A stretch of DNA of 64,000 nucleotides, from positions 1-64,000 of the forward strand of contig CAJUAC010000001.1 of assembly GCA_910583885.1 (NCBI GenBank), read 5' to 3'. The translations under genes and the position numbers were made by a program. This document shows positions 37,501-44,715 of this stretch, in pieces; within the stretch, counting starts at the first letter, position 1; the number at the start of each line of letters is the position of its first letter. The notes under the pieces are model-generated. The model saw only the letters and a list, made by a program, of their open reading frames with translations. It ran no database searches and was not told where the DNA came from. This DNA comes from an uncultured Oscillospiraceae bacterium (GTDB lineage: Bacteria; Bacillota; Clostridia; Oscillospirales; Oscillospiraceae).

Positions 37501-37671
37501 CTGGTGGCTCAAAAAAGACTGTAGCTCTTCCGTAAACAGCACAGCCCTGCGGGAACCACGCTTTTTCTCCGCCTCACTCCGGGGCACAATCGTATATCCC
37601 AGCTTTTCAATTACTTTTAACGCGCGATCCTGAGATTCCGGCCGCTCATTAAATATTGTATGGTCAGGCAT
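34504..37671 (-). CDS. hsdR: Type I restriction enzyme, R subunit
   Basis: A 1055-residue translocase/nuclease. The N-terminal PD-(D/E)xK nuclease is visible as FARPDIVVLVNGIPLIVIECKKS (near 148-170). The motor domain has QGSGKTLTMIML (Walker A near 312) and VFIDEGHRTQYGK (DEAH-type box near 414), then helicase C-terminal motifs and a helical tail. With HsdM and HsdS it cuts unmodified foreign DNA. I chose ATG 37671 (AAGGAAACCGT upstream) over an in-frame ATG six codons earlier. It is last in the hsd operon. The coding sequence is clearly AT-richer than neighbouring genes. Confidence 0.93.
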   Translation of the reverse strand: MPDHTIFNERPESQDRALKVIEKLGYTIVPRSEAEKKRGSRRAVLFTEELQSFLSHQTYQFDTEERFFSGGSIAKAMQTVDQYSAAGLYAENKAIYELLCAGKSLEEDLPDGTRQSFDMNFINFEHPEKNILQVTDEFEVERPNGKFARPDIVVLVNGIPLIVIECKKSSVDVMEGVNQIIRNWGEEYIPHLFRYTQLVLAVNPDKVLYGTCGTPANCFVSWYENDEKTKEWQQAWCRKCSPDGQIKAQDRALVSLLHPDRLLDLIRNFIIYDNNVKKICRYKQYFAVKKCMDRILLRDGTNTRSGVVWHTQGSGKTLTMIMLTKMILRESMDPESIIKQPRFVMVTDRISLDKQIRDNFIHTQMSPHRAKTGKGLIALLKEESNTIITALVNKFEAAVKQEYCNDSENIFVFIDEGHRTQYGKLNIYMNRVLPNAVKIAFTGTPLIQKKPEDNRRDILPARNTYEKFGPEIDRYTLQDAINDRVTVPIIYEGRVIPQTVTSEQINAHLKYMTVGLTEEAKRDLEIQYSRFVALAETEARLSMIAFDLHEHFINYVRSKRFKAMLTCASRAEAVQLFYKLRDLGGITPAVVITPNTGREGDDENNTPQTQKIIGEFFRKEIDPLFKNNYDAYEDSVTGRFVDREGDIDLLIVKDKLLTGFDAPIAAVLYVDKKLKDHALLQAIARVNRVYPDKDFGLIVDYRGIFKRLNSALDMYNDEQSGMNLFNRSEIRAAISAVSEERKKLEKSHQALWKIFRGIDPDEPSTNVWQERLREHEVRKSFYKELSVFAKLMDFMYSSYELFEAVGFDQAEVYRKDYLFFKKLKDSVSLRFNDRVDFSRYEDGIRQLLNTYVNAEDAKILIEPLDITNKEKMEEQLARLSSNEAKAEAIQSRQIEVLESQRYVDPIRYMTFMERIKKSLLDYMQGRDSEKYLSSMEKMAEDYRAGRSAVPYPENIMDDSEAKSFYGAVWAGIKKSTGDADIEITDAMGELAWKIKAVIVKYTKRDWRDNVIVHRDIKKELDDLLFDYMEDNQIPWTLDTIDVIIDEIMIVAKKRY

Positions 37672-37719
37672 ACGGTTTCCTTCTTTCATACTGGCTGCAG
37701 GCCTTGGATTAAACAGCAA

Positions 37720-38973
37720 TTATTTCACCCGCACCACACCTGTTAACAAGAGCTGCATCAGAGCCTTTTTCTTCTGGATCCATACGTGCAGCTCTTCTTC
37801 TACTAATTTTATTACTGCGTCTTGTTGGGAAAGGCACTTTGCAATATCCATACAGACCTGCCGGTCTGTTGGTATCCTCACCTTAAGCGAGGCTACATCG
37901 GATGTGTTCAGTGCTGGATAATTCGTCCCCACCAGTCTCTCTCTGAATTGTCTATCCATGTTTTGGGAGAAAAGCTGGTGAAACACAACAGGGGAATACT
38001 CCGGCTTTTTCGGTGACAGAACCGCAAAGCCGGTTGATGCAACACATTCTTCACTTTGGAAATCCACATAGGCAAATGCATGGAGGTACGGACGGACGGT
38101 GCTCATCAATATATCGTTATGATGGAACCGTCTTCTAGCCCGTACAGGTGCTTCCTCGAACGTAATTTTGTTGTCTGGACGTTCCATGGTTCCATGGTTC
38201 ACGGATGCAATATCAATATAATAAAAAGCGTATTGGGGAGATGTTTTTTCTGAGAGGGTCTCTCCGTTGATAAAAAATAAATCTTGAAGCTCTCTCAGCT
38301 GATTGTGCCACTGGGGTGCAAACAGCCTCTCCAACAGCCCTCTTTTCTTTGTCAATTCTTCCTTCAACCGCTGGCTTTTCAGCGCAATCACCTTATCGCA
38401 CTGTGCAAGGATTCCGGCAATCTTCTCCTGCTCCTCAACCGGCGGGACTGGAACAAAACAGCTATAAAAGTCTTTTCCTGTCAGATTGAGCAGGCCATCG
38501 TCCCGCACACCACGGTTGATTTTAGAATAGAGCTGCCTGTTCAGGAACCCGCTTAAAAACAGCTGCTCATAATAGGCCGCATCCTGGCCCTCAATCCGAA
38601 AGCTCTCAAATACGCTGGGAACTGCGGCGGCATCCCTGCTGTTCAACCGATAGATACAGCCTTGCGGGTAAGCTGTAGAATTCCCTTTATTGTAGGAAAA
38701 GTCCCCCGTATGCAGCACAATATACTGATCGTACTGCTTTCCAGAGAGCTCCTTCCCAAATTTCTCTGCCTGATTGACAAATCCAACACCTGCGGATATG
38801 CTCAGGGTTTCATAGCGGTTCTGCCCTGCCCTTTCCGTCAATTCACAGGCAATCTCACGTAATCTTTTCACGTTCCATTCTGCGGGAACAACACCGGCCT
38901 CAGTAACTTGATATCCATCAGGAATCCCATCACCAACTGTCCACTGAATGGTCTCTTTAATTATAGCCATCAT
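37720..38973 (-). CDS. hsdS: Type I restriction enzyme, specificity (S) subunit
   Basis: A 417-residue DNA-recognition subunit with two target-recognition domains. The first is about residues 25-175 and ends in VPVPPVEEQEKIAGILAQCD with a spacer helix. The second is about 225-370 and ends IPTDRQVCMDIAKCLSQQD with the second conserved helix (KKKALMQLLLTGVVRVK). Each half would read one part of a split DNA site. GTAGGAGG precedes a double ATG. It lies between hsdM and hsdR. A separate one-domain S protein is encoded before hsdM. Confidence 0.92.
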   Translation of the reverse strand: MMAIIKETIQWTVGDGIPDGYQVTEAGVVPAEWNVKRLREIACELTERAGQNRYETLSISAGVGFVNQAEKFGKELSGKQYDQYIVLHTGDFSYNKGNSTAYPQGCIYRLNSRDAAAVPSVFESFRIEGQDAAYYEQLFLSGFLNRQLYSKINRGVRDDGLLNLTGKDFYSCFVPVPPVEEQEKIAGILAQCDKVIALKSQRLKEELTKKRGLLERLFAPQWHNQLRELQDLFFINGETLSEKTSPQYAFYYIDIASVNHGTMERPDNKITFEEAPVRARRRFHHNDILMSTVRPYLHAFAYVDFQSEECVASTGFAVLSPKKPEYSPVVFHQLFSQNMDRQFRERLVGTNYPALNTSDVASLKVRIPTDRQVCMDIAKCLSQQDAVIKLVEEELHVWIQKKKALMQLLLTGVVRVK

Positions 38974-39008
38974 CTGGCCTCCTACTTCACATGCTTATCC
39001 AAAGCGAA

Positions 39009-40571
39009 TCAAAGGCCTAATTCCTTCAGGTATCTGTCCATCTGCGCTTCGGCTTTTGCGATTTCTGCTTTCAGCCGTTCAATATTGGACTGAACCGCCT
39101 GCATATCAACCGGTTCTTCCTCTTCAAAGGTATCCACATAGCGTGGGATATTCAGATTATAGCCGTTCTCCTCGATTTCCTCCAAGGCTGCCACATGGGC
39201 AAATCTTATCTTCTCTGTGCGCTCCTGATATGCTTCAACAATCGCGTCAATGTGCTCCGGGGCCAGTTCATTCTGGTTGCTTGCTTTGATATACCGGGGA
39301 TCCCCGTTCTCATCCTTCTTGCTGGCATCAATGAAAAGCACATCTGTATTGGACCGGTTCTTTTTGAACACCAAAATGCAGGCAGGAATGGACGTCCCAT
39401 AAAACAGGTTCTCCGGCAGGCCAATGACTGCATCCAGCAGATTTTCTTCAATGACTTTCTTGCGAATACGGCCCTCCGCGGCGCCGCGGAACAAAACGCC
39501 ATGGGGTGCAACGGCTGCAATCCGGCCATTCACAGCAAGGCTGGCAATCATGTGGAGCAAGAACGCCCAGTCGCCCTTACTGGCTGGAGGAACCCCCCAA
39601 TCAAAACGATGGAATTTATCCAGGGAGGCTTCCATCTTGAACTCCTTTTTCCCTCTGCCGCTGGACTCGCCGCCAGGATTAAAGCCTGATGCCCACTTAT
39701 CCTTGGAGAACGGCATGTTGGCAACAATCGCGTCAAAAAGCAGCAGATTACCATCCTTGTCCAGGAAAACAGGGTTTGCCAGGGTATCGCCCCAGCCAAT
39801 CTTTGCATCCCGGATTTCATGGATGTACATATTCATCTTGGCCATTGCAACAGAAGAACCGTTTACTTCCTGGCCATAGATGGAAACTTCCTTGCTGTTC
39901 TGCTTCTTGGCCGCTTTGATCAGCAGGGAGCCGGATCCGCAGGTGGGGTCATATACGCGCTCACGGGGCCTGACATCCACAATACGGGCTATGATCTCTG
40001 ATACAGCAGCCGGGGTGTAGAAGGAACCGGCCTTCTTACCCGCCATGCTGGCAAACTGCCCGATCATGTATTCATAAGCGTCGCCAATCACATCTGCCGG
40101 TACCTGCCCTGCTTTTACTTGGATTTCAGATGGACGCAGGCTCAGGGGTTCAAAGTCCTCCAGCAAATCACGGAGAATGGCCTTTTTATGCTCCAGCGTT
40201 CCAAGCGCATTTTCACTATTGTAGTCTACGGTATTCAGAACCCCCGCCAGCTGCTGATTGTTATCCGTCTCAATTTTACGCATAGCCGTATTGATTAGCT
40301 GGCCGATCTTGTCCGAGAATCTTTGTTCATACAGCGATTGATAGGAGTATTCTTCCGCAATTGTGAACGGCAGGTAACGTTTCTGACGCTCCAGCCGGAT
40401 CCCGGAATATTCTTTTTTCAATTCATCAAGAGCATCTTCATAAGAATCACTCAGATACTTGACGAACATAATCGGCAAAACGTAATCCTTGTAGTTCGCG
40501 GCATCAATGGTGTCGCGCAAGGTGTCTGCACCACGCATCAATGCGTTTTCAATATCCCTCTTCGTCGTCAT
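39009..40571 (-). CDS. hsdM: Type I DNA methyltransferase, M subunit
   Basis: A 520-residue N6-adenine methyltransferase. The HsdM N-terminal helical domain is followed by the SAM-binding motif VYDPTCGSGSLLIKA (near 205-220) and the catalytic motif DAIVANMPFSK (near 283), where NMPF replaces the commoner NPPF but keeps the Asn and aromatic ends. It methylates host sites and is required for cleavage. Its ATG overlaps the stop of the half-S gene (ATGA) and GGAGG lies upstream. It is followed 35 bases later by hsdS. Confidence 0.93.
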   Translation of the reverse strand: MTTKRDIENALMRGADTLRDTIDAANYKDYVLPIMFVKYLSDSYEDALDELKKEYSGIRLERQKRYLPFTIAEEYSYQSLYEQRFSDKIGQLINTAMRKIETDNNQQLAGVLNTVDYNSENALGTLEHKKAILRDLLEDFEPLSLRPSEIQVKAGQVPADVIGDAYEYMIGQFASMAGKKAGSFYTPAAVSEIIARIVDVRPRERVYDPTCGSGSLLIKAAKKQNSKEVSIYGQEVNGSSVAMAKMNMYIHEIRDAKIGWGDTLANPVFLDKDGNLLLFDAIVANMPFSKDKWASGFNPGGESSGRGKKEFKMEASLDKFHRFDWGVPPASKGDWAFLLHMIASLAVNGRIAAVAPHGVLFRGAAEGRIRKKVIEENLLDAVIGLPENLFYGTSIPACILVFKKNRSNTDVLFIDASKKDENGDPRYIKASNQNELAPEHIDAIVEAYQERTEKIRFAHVAALEEIEENGYNLNIPRYVDTFEEEEPVDMQAVQSNIERLKAEIAKAEAQMDRYLKELGL

Positions 40572-41161
40572 CTGTTGGCCCCTCCAATGATATCCTCCAG
40601 CAGCTTCCTGGTGAGCGTTCGTTCCTCTTCAATCAATTCACGGTACAAGCATTCCCGGTGACGGCCCAACGTATCGATCCTCACCGCTGTTTTTTGAACC
40701 TCCCATGCAGGTATCGGGACTTCCAAGTCTAAGATGGTTTTAATTTTTACGGTTTTTTGCGCTGTCCCTCTCTCCATACTGAGAACACGCTCCTGGATGC
40801 GGTCCTGTGACAGGCAAAGCCGAAGATATTCCGGCATGACCTTTTCCTTATCTTTTACCCGCAGTACAGCAAATTGAGACGGTACCAGGATACCCTCATA
40901 ATCATGCTCAACGTACACAGGGTACATGGGGGAAAACAGCCGGACCACGATATCCCCTTTAGCCGTAAACAGGGCATTATCCAAGCTCTCGCAAGCATAG
41001 AAGTCTTCCAGATCGGGAAGATGGATACTGCCATTCCCATCAAATGCCCTGAGCGTGAGCCTTCGATAGGAGCAGAACCCCTCCTCCCGGCTTCTGGCTT
41101 CTTTTCGGCTCAGAACCATGCCGCCCTGTACCTCAGCAATATCTGAAATCCTTGCGATCAT
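40568..41161 (-). CDS. Single-domain (half-size) type I restriction S protein
   Basis: A 197-residue protein with a single target-recognition domain (about residues 1-150: ISDIAEVQGGMVLSRKEAR, PEYLRLCLSQDRIQERVL, DLEVPIPAWEVQKTAVRID) and one conserved coiled-coil region (TLGRHRECLYRELIEEERTLTRKLLEDI). It corresponds to half of a normal HsdS. It is translationally coupled to hsdM, while a complete S subunit follows downstream. Half-S proteins of other systems can dimerise to give palindromic site specificity. Here it could give HsdM a second specificity or modulate the complex. GGGGAGGAAG precedes ATG 41161, overlapping the T-run of a terminator-like hairpin. Confidence 0.85.
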   Translation of the reverse strand: MIARISDIAEVQGGMVLSRKEARSREEGFCSYRRLTLRAFDGNGSIHLPDLEDFYACESLDNALFTAKGDIVVRLFSPMYPVYVEHDYEGILVPSQFAVLRVKDKEKVMPEYLRLCLSQDRIQERVLSMERGTAQKTVKIKTILDLEVPIPAWEVQKTAVRIDTLGRHRECLYRELIEEERTLTRKLLEDIIGGANR

Positions 41162-41171
41162 CTTTCTTCCT

Positions 41172-41216
41172 CCCCAAAAAGGAAGGTGGCCTGCCCACAA
41201 GCGGGCGGGCCACCTT
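41172..41216 (-). terminator. Terminator-like hairpin directly before the half-S gene
   Basis: On the minus strand AAGGTGGCC-CGCCC pairs with GGGC-AGGCCACCTT, followed by CCTTTTTGG and then the ribosome site of the half-S gene. It would end the leader transcript or attenuate expression of the restriction operon. Confidence 0.65.
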
Positions 41217-41222
41217 ATCGTG

Positions 41223-41417
41223 TTATCTGGTGTGGCTTTCAGGGCGGCAGTGGGCATCTACGCGGCTGTCATACCTGCGGGCTTCCCGGACAGTAACCCG
41301 GGAGGTGTAATAGCCCAGGCAGATCCGGTTCCCTGCGTCAGGCAGCCAAGCGCAGCCGGCACGATGTACCTCGCGCTCACTTGTCAGCTGCTCACTCTTG
41401 TTTACATAAAAACGCAT
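41223..41417 (-). CDS. Small conserved protein in the restriction-locus leader
   Basis: A 64-residue protein starting MRFYVNKSEQLTSEREVH, with AGCAWLPDAGNRICLGYY and a final HCRPESHTR. From memory, this spacing (H-x3-C-x2-LP, LG, then a C-terminal H/C and HTR) matches a widespread family of small uncharacterised bacterial proteins found on accessory islands; a metal or zinc role for the Cys/His residues is conceivable. AAAGGAG lies upstream of the ATG. A strong minus-strand promoter is about 150 bases upstream, and a candidate antisense RNA covers part of that leader. Confidence 0.65.
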   Translation of the reverse strand: MRFYVNKSEQLTSEREVHRAGCAWLPDAGNRICLGYYTSRVTVREARRYDSRVDAHCRPESHTR

Positions 41418-41461
41418 CAAGCTTGTTCTCCTTTCGTATAAAGTAAAAGCACAAGCCCGCA

Positions 41462-41490
41462 TTGACATTCTTACGAAAGTCTGATATCAT
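41462..41490 (+). promoter_or_regulatory. Plus-strand promoter within the restriction-locus leader
   Basis: Consensus TTGACA at 41462-41467, 17 bases, TATCAT at 41485-41490. No plus-strand gene follows; a terminator lies about 35 bases beyond the predicted start site. Confidence 0.6.
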
Positions 41491-41496
41491 AGGTAT

Positions 41497-41566
41497 GGAT
41501 ATGTCTATGACATTTTCGCGGGAAGCTCTCGGATACAGTTGCCGCTGTGTCCGGGGGCTTTTCTTT
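41497..41566 (+). ncRNA. Candidate small antisense RNA
   Basis: A predicted transcript of about 70 bases between a consensus promoter (41462-41490) and an intrinsic terminator. GCTCTCGGATACAG (41525-41538) pairs with CTGTGTCCGGGGGC (41545-41558), then TTTTCTTT. Three of the 14 pairs are G-U in the plus-strand RNA but would be A-C mismatches in the opposite strand, which favours a plus-strand RNA. It is fully complementary to the 5' leader of the minus-strand transcript starting near 41570. Confidence 0.5.
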
Positions 41567-41576
41567 GTCTGTTGCA

Positions 41577-41605
41577 ATCATACCATATGGTTTTCCTGCT
41601 GTCAA
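41577..41605 (-). promoter_or_regulatory. Promoter of the restriction-locus leader and small protein
   Basis: Minus strand TTGACA (41605-41600), 17 bases, TATGAT (41582-41577), which predicts a start near 41570 and a leader of about 150 bases. It faces the plus-strand promoter at 41462. Confidence 0.65.
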
Positions 41606-41930
41606 GGCTTTTTCAATTATTTAATAGGTAACATTTCAATATGACGAAAATATGCATGCGAGAGTGTTTTGCTGCCTCCCTCTTCCGAATCAGTCCGGTG
41701 GTGGACGGCAGGTCATTCCTGAAGAACATATCCAGTCCCTCTCCGGCATATCAACTATTTCACCGGGGATATGCTTCTCTCTTGGCGCATACTTTTGGGC
41801 CTGTAGACATACTCCCTGGCCCCCGGCATACAATCTCCATGGTGCCACTGGCAATTGTTTGCGTTTATATATTGTGTTTTGGGGCCTAAATAAAATTTTT
41901 TCACAGGATTCCCCTATTCTAGCAAATCCA
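41606..41930. other. Stretch without a recognised gene
   Basis: AT-rich DNA between the restriction locus and the fapA promoter. Short frames exist (for example 41641-41889 plus) but have no ribosome site and no recognisable protein. I see no repeat or RNA structure in it. Confidence 0.5.
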
Positions 41931-41933
41931 CAC

Positions 41934-41963
41934 TTGCAAACTCCTGCCTATGAGGCTTATAAT
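41934..41963 (+). promoter_or_regulatory. Promoter of the fapA/cheX/cheY cluster
   Basis: TTGCAA at 41934-41939, 18 bases, TATAAT at 41958-41963. A GCCCCC/GGGGGC hairpin lies in the leader just before AGGAGG. Confidence 0.6.
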
Positions 41964-42018
41964 AGAGAGGATCACAGCAAACTAAAGTTCATGCCCCCGC
42001 CGGCAGGGGGCGTAGGAG

Positions 42019-43764
42019 GTGTGCAGCATAGCGTTTATCAATACCTTACTGGCGCGCTTTTTCGGCGGCGAGCCAGAAAACGATGAGGAATCCGAGGCTG
42101 TCCAGGCACCAGCCCCCCCGCCGGAACCGGAACCTGCTCCGGTAAAGGCCCAGTATGAAATCCAGCTCTCCCCGGAGCACCCAGTCCGGCGGCTGTGGGA
42201 TCTCTCCTGCCATTATTCCGGCCCTATGCCGGGGCCTGAGCTCCGTTTGGATGAGCAAACCAGCGAGGAATTGACCGAAGCAGATGCCAACCGGGAGCTG
42301 CGCCGGCTTCAGCTGACGGTCAGCTCCTCGGCAAGCGAACGCCTGAGCCGCATCCAGCCCAAGCTGGACGAGGCGGCCGCCGCGCAGCTGCCGCCCCCAG
42401 CCTTCGACGCCAAGGTGGCCGTCTTCTTCTCCAGCGACAACCTGACTGCCTGGGTCCTGGCCTACCCGCCTCTGGGTGAGGGCGCGGCCCTCAGCCGGGG
42501 GATCCTGGACAAAGCCCTGGCAGAAAACCGGGTGCGCTTTGGTCTTGACGAGGCCCTGCTCGACAGCCTGCCCGATAACCCGGACCGCTATTTCCACTTC
42601 TTCCCTGTGGCACGGGGACAGAAGCCGGTCCACGGTGTGGATGGGTATGTGGTTGACCTCTTCCCCCGCACGATGGAGCGGGCGGTAAAGCCGGATGAAC
42701 AAAACCGGGTGGACTATGCGACCCTGGATTTTGTCCACAATATCGAGAAAGGCGGCGTGATCTGCAAGATCATCCAGCCGACCAAGGGCGTCCACGGCCG
42801 GACCGTGCAGGATCAGGCGATCCCCGCCAAGGACGGCCGGGATCCGTCGGTCCCCAAAGGCCGCAATACCGAGGTGTCCGAGGATGGCTGTGCGCTGCTG
42901 GCAACAAGCGCTGGCCATGTGGAGTTCAGCGGCCGCACCTTCCAGGTCCGGCCCCTGCTGGCAGTTTCCGGGAATGTGGATTTCTCCACCGGGAATATCA
43001 ATTTCCTGGGGGATGTCTCCATCCGGGGGGATATCTGCTGCGGCTTCACTGTACGCGCCACGGGAAATATCACCGTGGGCGGCGTGGTGGAGGCCGCCAC
43101 CGTGGAGGCGGGCGGCGACCTGGTCGTGGCTGGAGGTGTGCAGGGGGATAACCAGGCCGTGATCCGGGCCCAGCGGAATATTTTTGTGAAATACCTGGAA
43201 AACTGCTCTGTCTATGTCCGGGAAACCCTGCATACTGACTGCATTATCAACTGCGATGTGTACTGTGACAGCGTCATAGAGGTCCGCTCTGGCCGTATGA
43301 CTGTCATCGGCGGCTGTATCCGGGCCGCTACAGAGCTCAACGCCGGCACGGTCGGTTCCCGGGCGGAGTGCCGCACGGAGGTCATTCTGGGCGGCCGCCC
43401 CTGTGAGACCTTCGACTACGACCTCCTGGTACGGGAGATCCGTGAGCTGGAGCAGGAGATGGAAAAGACCGAGAAACAGCCAGACAGCCCTAACAAGCTC
43501 AGCCGCATGAGCAAGATGCGTATGCAGCTGCTGATTAACAAGAAGAAGCTGGAGCAGTTCACCAAGGAGCGGGATCCCTCCCTCAAGGAGGGGGAAACCG
43601 GCGAGGAGGGAGAGGCGCCGAAGGCGTCGCCCCGCCGCCGCATGATCTGCGACACTGTCTACCCTGGCACCACGCTGACCATTGACAATGTCATCACCCG
43701 CTTTGAAGACAGACTCTCCCCCTGCCGGGCGGCGCTGGAAGGCGGGAAGATCCGTCTGATTTGA
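42019..43764 (+). CDS. FapA family protein (DUF342)
   Basis: A protein of about 580 residues. After a disordered proline/glutamate segment (about 18-50) comes the FapA N-terminal region. A right-handed beta-helix of short repeats follows (about 310-470: NVDFSTGNINFLGDVSIRG, ATVEAGGDLVVAGG, SGRMTVIGGCI), and then a coiled coil (about 475-525). Relatives are large cytoplasmic scaffolds of unknown function, sometimes linked to flagella or signalling. The start is uncertain: GTG 42019 overlaps the AGGAGG site, and the only codon at ideal spacing is ATA at 42028. It precedes CheX-like and CheY-like genes in the same direction. Confidence 0.82.
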   Translation: MCSIAFINTLLARFFGGEPENDEESEAVQAPAPPPEPEPAPVKAQYEIQLSPEHPVRRLWDLSCHYSGPMPGPELRLDEQTSEELTEADANRELRRLQLTVSSSASERLSRIQPKLDEAAAAQLPPPAFDAKVAVFFSSDNLTAWVLAYPPLGEGAALSRGILDKALAENRVRFGLDEALLDSLPDNPDRYFHFFPVARGQKPVHGVDGYVVDLFPRTMERAVKPDEQNRVDYATLDFVHNIEKGGVICKIIQPTKGVHGRTVQDQAIPAKDGRDPSVPKGRNTEVSEDGCALLATSAGHVEFSGRTFQVRPLLAVSGNVDFSTGNINFLGDVSIRGDICCGFTVRATGNITVGGVVEAATVEAGGDLVVAGGVQGDNQAVIRAQRNIFVKYLENCSVYVRETLHTDCIINCDVYCDSVIEVRSGRMTVIGGCIRAATELNAGTVGSRAECRTEVILGGRPCETFDYDLLVREIRELEQEMEKTEKQPDSPNKLSRMSKMRMQLLINKKKLEQFTKERDPSLKEGETGEEGEAPKASPRRRMICDTVYPGTTLTIDNVITRFEDRLSPCRAALEGGKIRLI

Positions 43765-43820
43765 TGGGCCGGAGGCCTGCCCCTATAGAGGAGTACAACA
43801 TGAAAGGAGGGAAAAACAGC

Positions 43821-44315
43821 ATGGATACCGCTATGTCCCAGCAGAACCTGGAGGAAATGCTCGATACCGTCGTACGGGAGGTGACGGAGAGTACCGCCGG
43901 CATACGGCTCTATCACGACACCCAGCCCCCCGCCGGTGATCTCTGCACCATCTATATCTCATTCCAAAAGGGTCTGCGTTCTAGCCTATCCCTGTGCGCG
44001 GAGGCCGCCATGCTGAAACGTATGACGCAGAATTTTATCCAGTCAGAAGACGTAACCCTCCAGGATCTGGAGGATTTCAGTAAAGAGTACTTTAACGTTG
44101 TGTGCGGGCGGGTCGCGGCGATCCTGTTCAAGACCACCAAGCTGGCCGCCCGCTTCAGCGTACCCGACTTCTATCAGGGGCGCTACAGTCCGGAGGGCTT
44201 CCGGGATCAATTTGTCCTCACCTACTCCAGCGACCAGCGGGAGAACGCGCAGCTAACCCACCATGTACCGCGCCGGGATGAGGACGAGGTAACAGCTACG
44301 ACTACCTTAACTTGA
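43821..44315 (+). CDS. CheX-like chemotaxis phosphatase
   Basis: A 164-residue protein resembling CheX/CheC phosphatases that remove phosphate from CheY. The central helix DLEDFSKEYFNVVCGRVAAIL (near 75-96) is the expected D/E-x2-N-type active site: Glu and Asn lie in KEYFNVVCG. Two start codons are possible: ATG 43821 behind AAAGGAGGG, which I prefer, and ATG 43800 behind AGAGGAG. It sits 56 bases after fapA and 17 before a CheY-like gene, suggesting one signalling module. The C-terminal 30 residues are polar and unlike CheX. Confidence 0.75.
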   Translation: MDTAMSQQNLEEMLDTVVREVTESTAGIRLYHDTQPPAGDLCTIYISFQKGLRSSLSLCAEAAMLKRMTQNFIQSEDVTLQDLEDFSKEYFNVVCGRVAAILFKTTKLAARFSVPDFYQGRYSPEGFRDQFVLTYSSDQRENAQLTHHVPRRDEDEVTATTTLT

Positions 44316-44332
44316 CAGAAAGGGACGAAATC

Positions 44333-44698
44333 ATGGGAAAAAGAATAATGGTGGTGGACGATTCACGCATGGTTGAGCTCCAGATGAAAAACCTTCTGGA
44401 GGACACGGATTATGAGATAGTCGCCTACTGCCGCAACGGAGAAGACTCTATCGACACCTACGGCCAGATCCACCCGGACCTGGTGACAATGGATATTATC
44501 ATGCCCGGCATGGACGGCCTGGAGACAGCCCAGGCGATCCTGGAGAAGTACCCGGACGCGAAGATCATCATGGTCTCCTCCTTGGCCTACGAGGACACCT
44601 TCGACGAGGCCAAGACCATCGGCGCAAAGGGCTTCCTCGACAAGCCCTTCGACCGGGAGCGGCTGCTGGCAACCTTTGAGCAGGCACTCGCCGAATGA
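44333..44698 (+). CDS. CheY-like single-domain response regulator
   Basis: A 121-residue receiver domain with acidic pocket VVDDSR (Asp9, Asp10), phosphoacceptor Asp54 in VTMDIIMPGMDG, switch Ser near 82 and Lys104 in FLDKPF. No output domain is attached. The preceding CheX-like phosphatase is the likely partner that resets it. No CheA kinase is encoded nearby, so the phosphodonor is unknown. An AAAGGGA ribosome site is 11 bases from the ATG. Confidence 0.92.
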   Translation: MGKRIMVVDDSRMVELQMKNLLEDTDYEIVAYCRNGEDSIDTYGQIHPDLVTMDIIMPGMDGLETAQAILEKYPDAKIIMVSSLAYEDTFDEAKTIGAKGFLDKPFDRERLLATFEQALAE

Positions 44699-44715
44699 CG
44701 CCCCACCGAAGCAGC

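Noticed and set aside
34504..41161. Phase-variable type I system with inverting hsdS genes
   Set aside because: No recombinase gene and no long inverted repeats between the half-S and full S genes were seen.
41641..41889. 82-codon plus-strand frame after the restriction locus
   Set aside because: It has no ribosome site at a workable distance, unusual composition and no recognisable domain.
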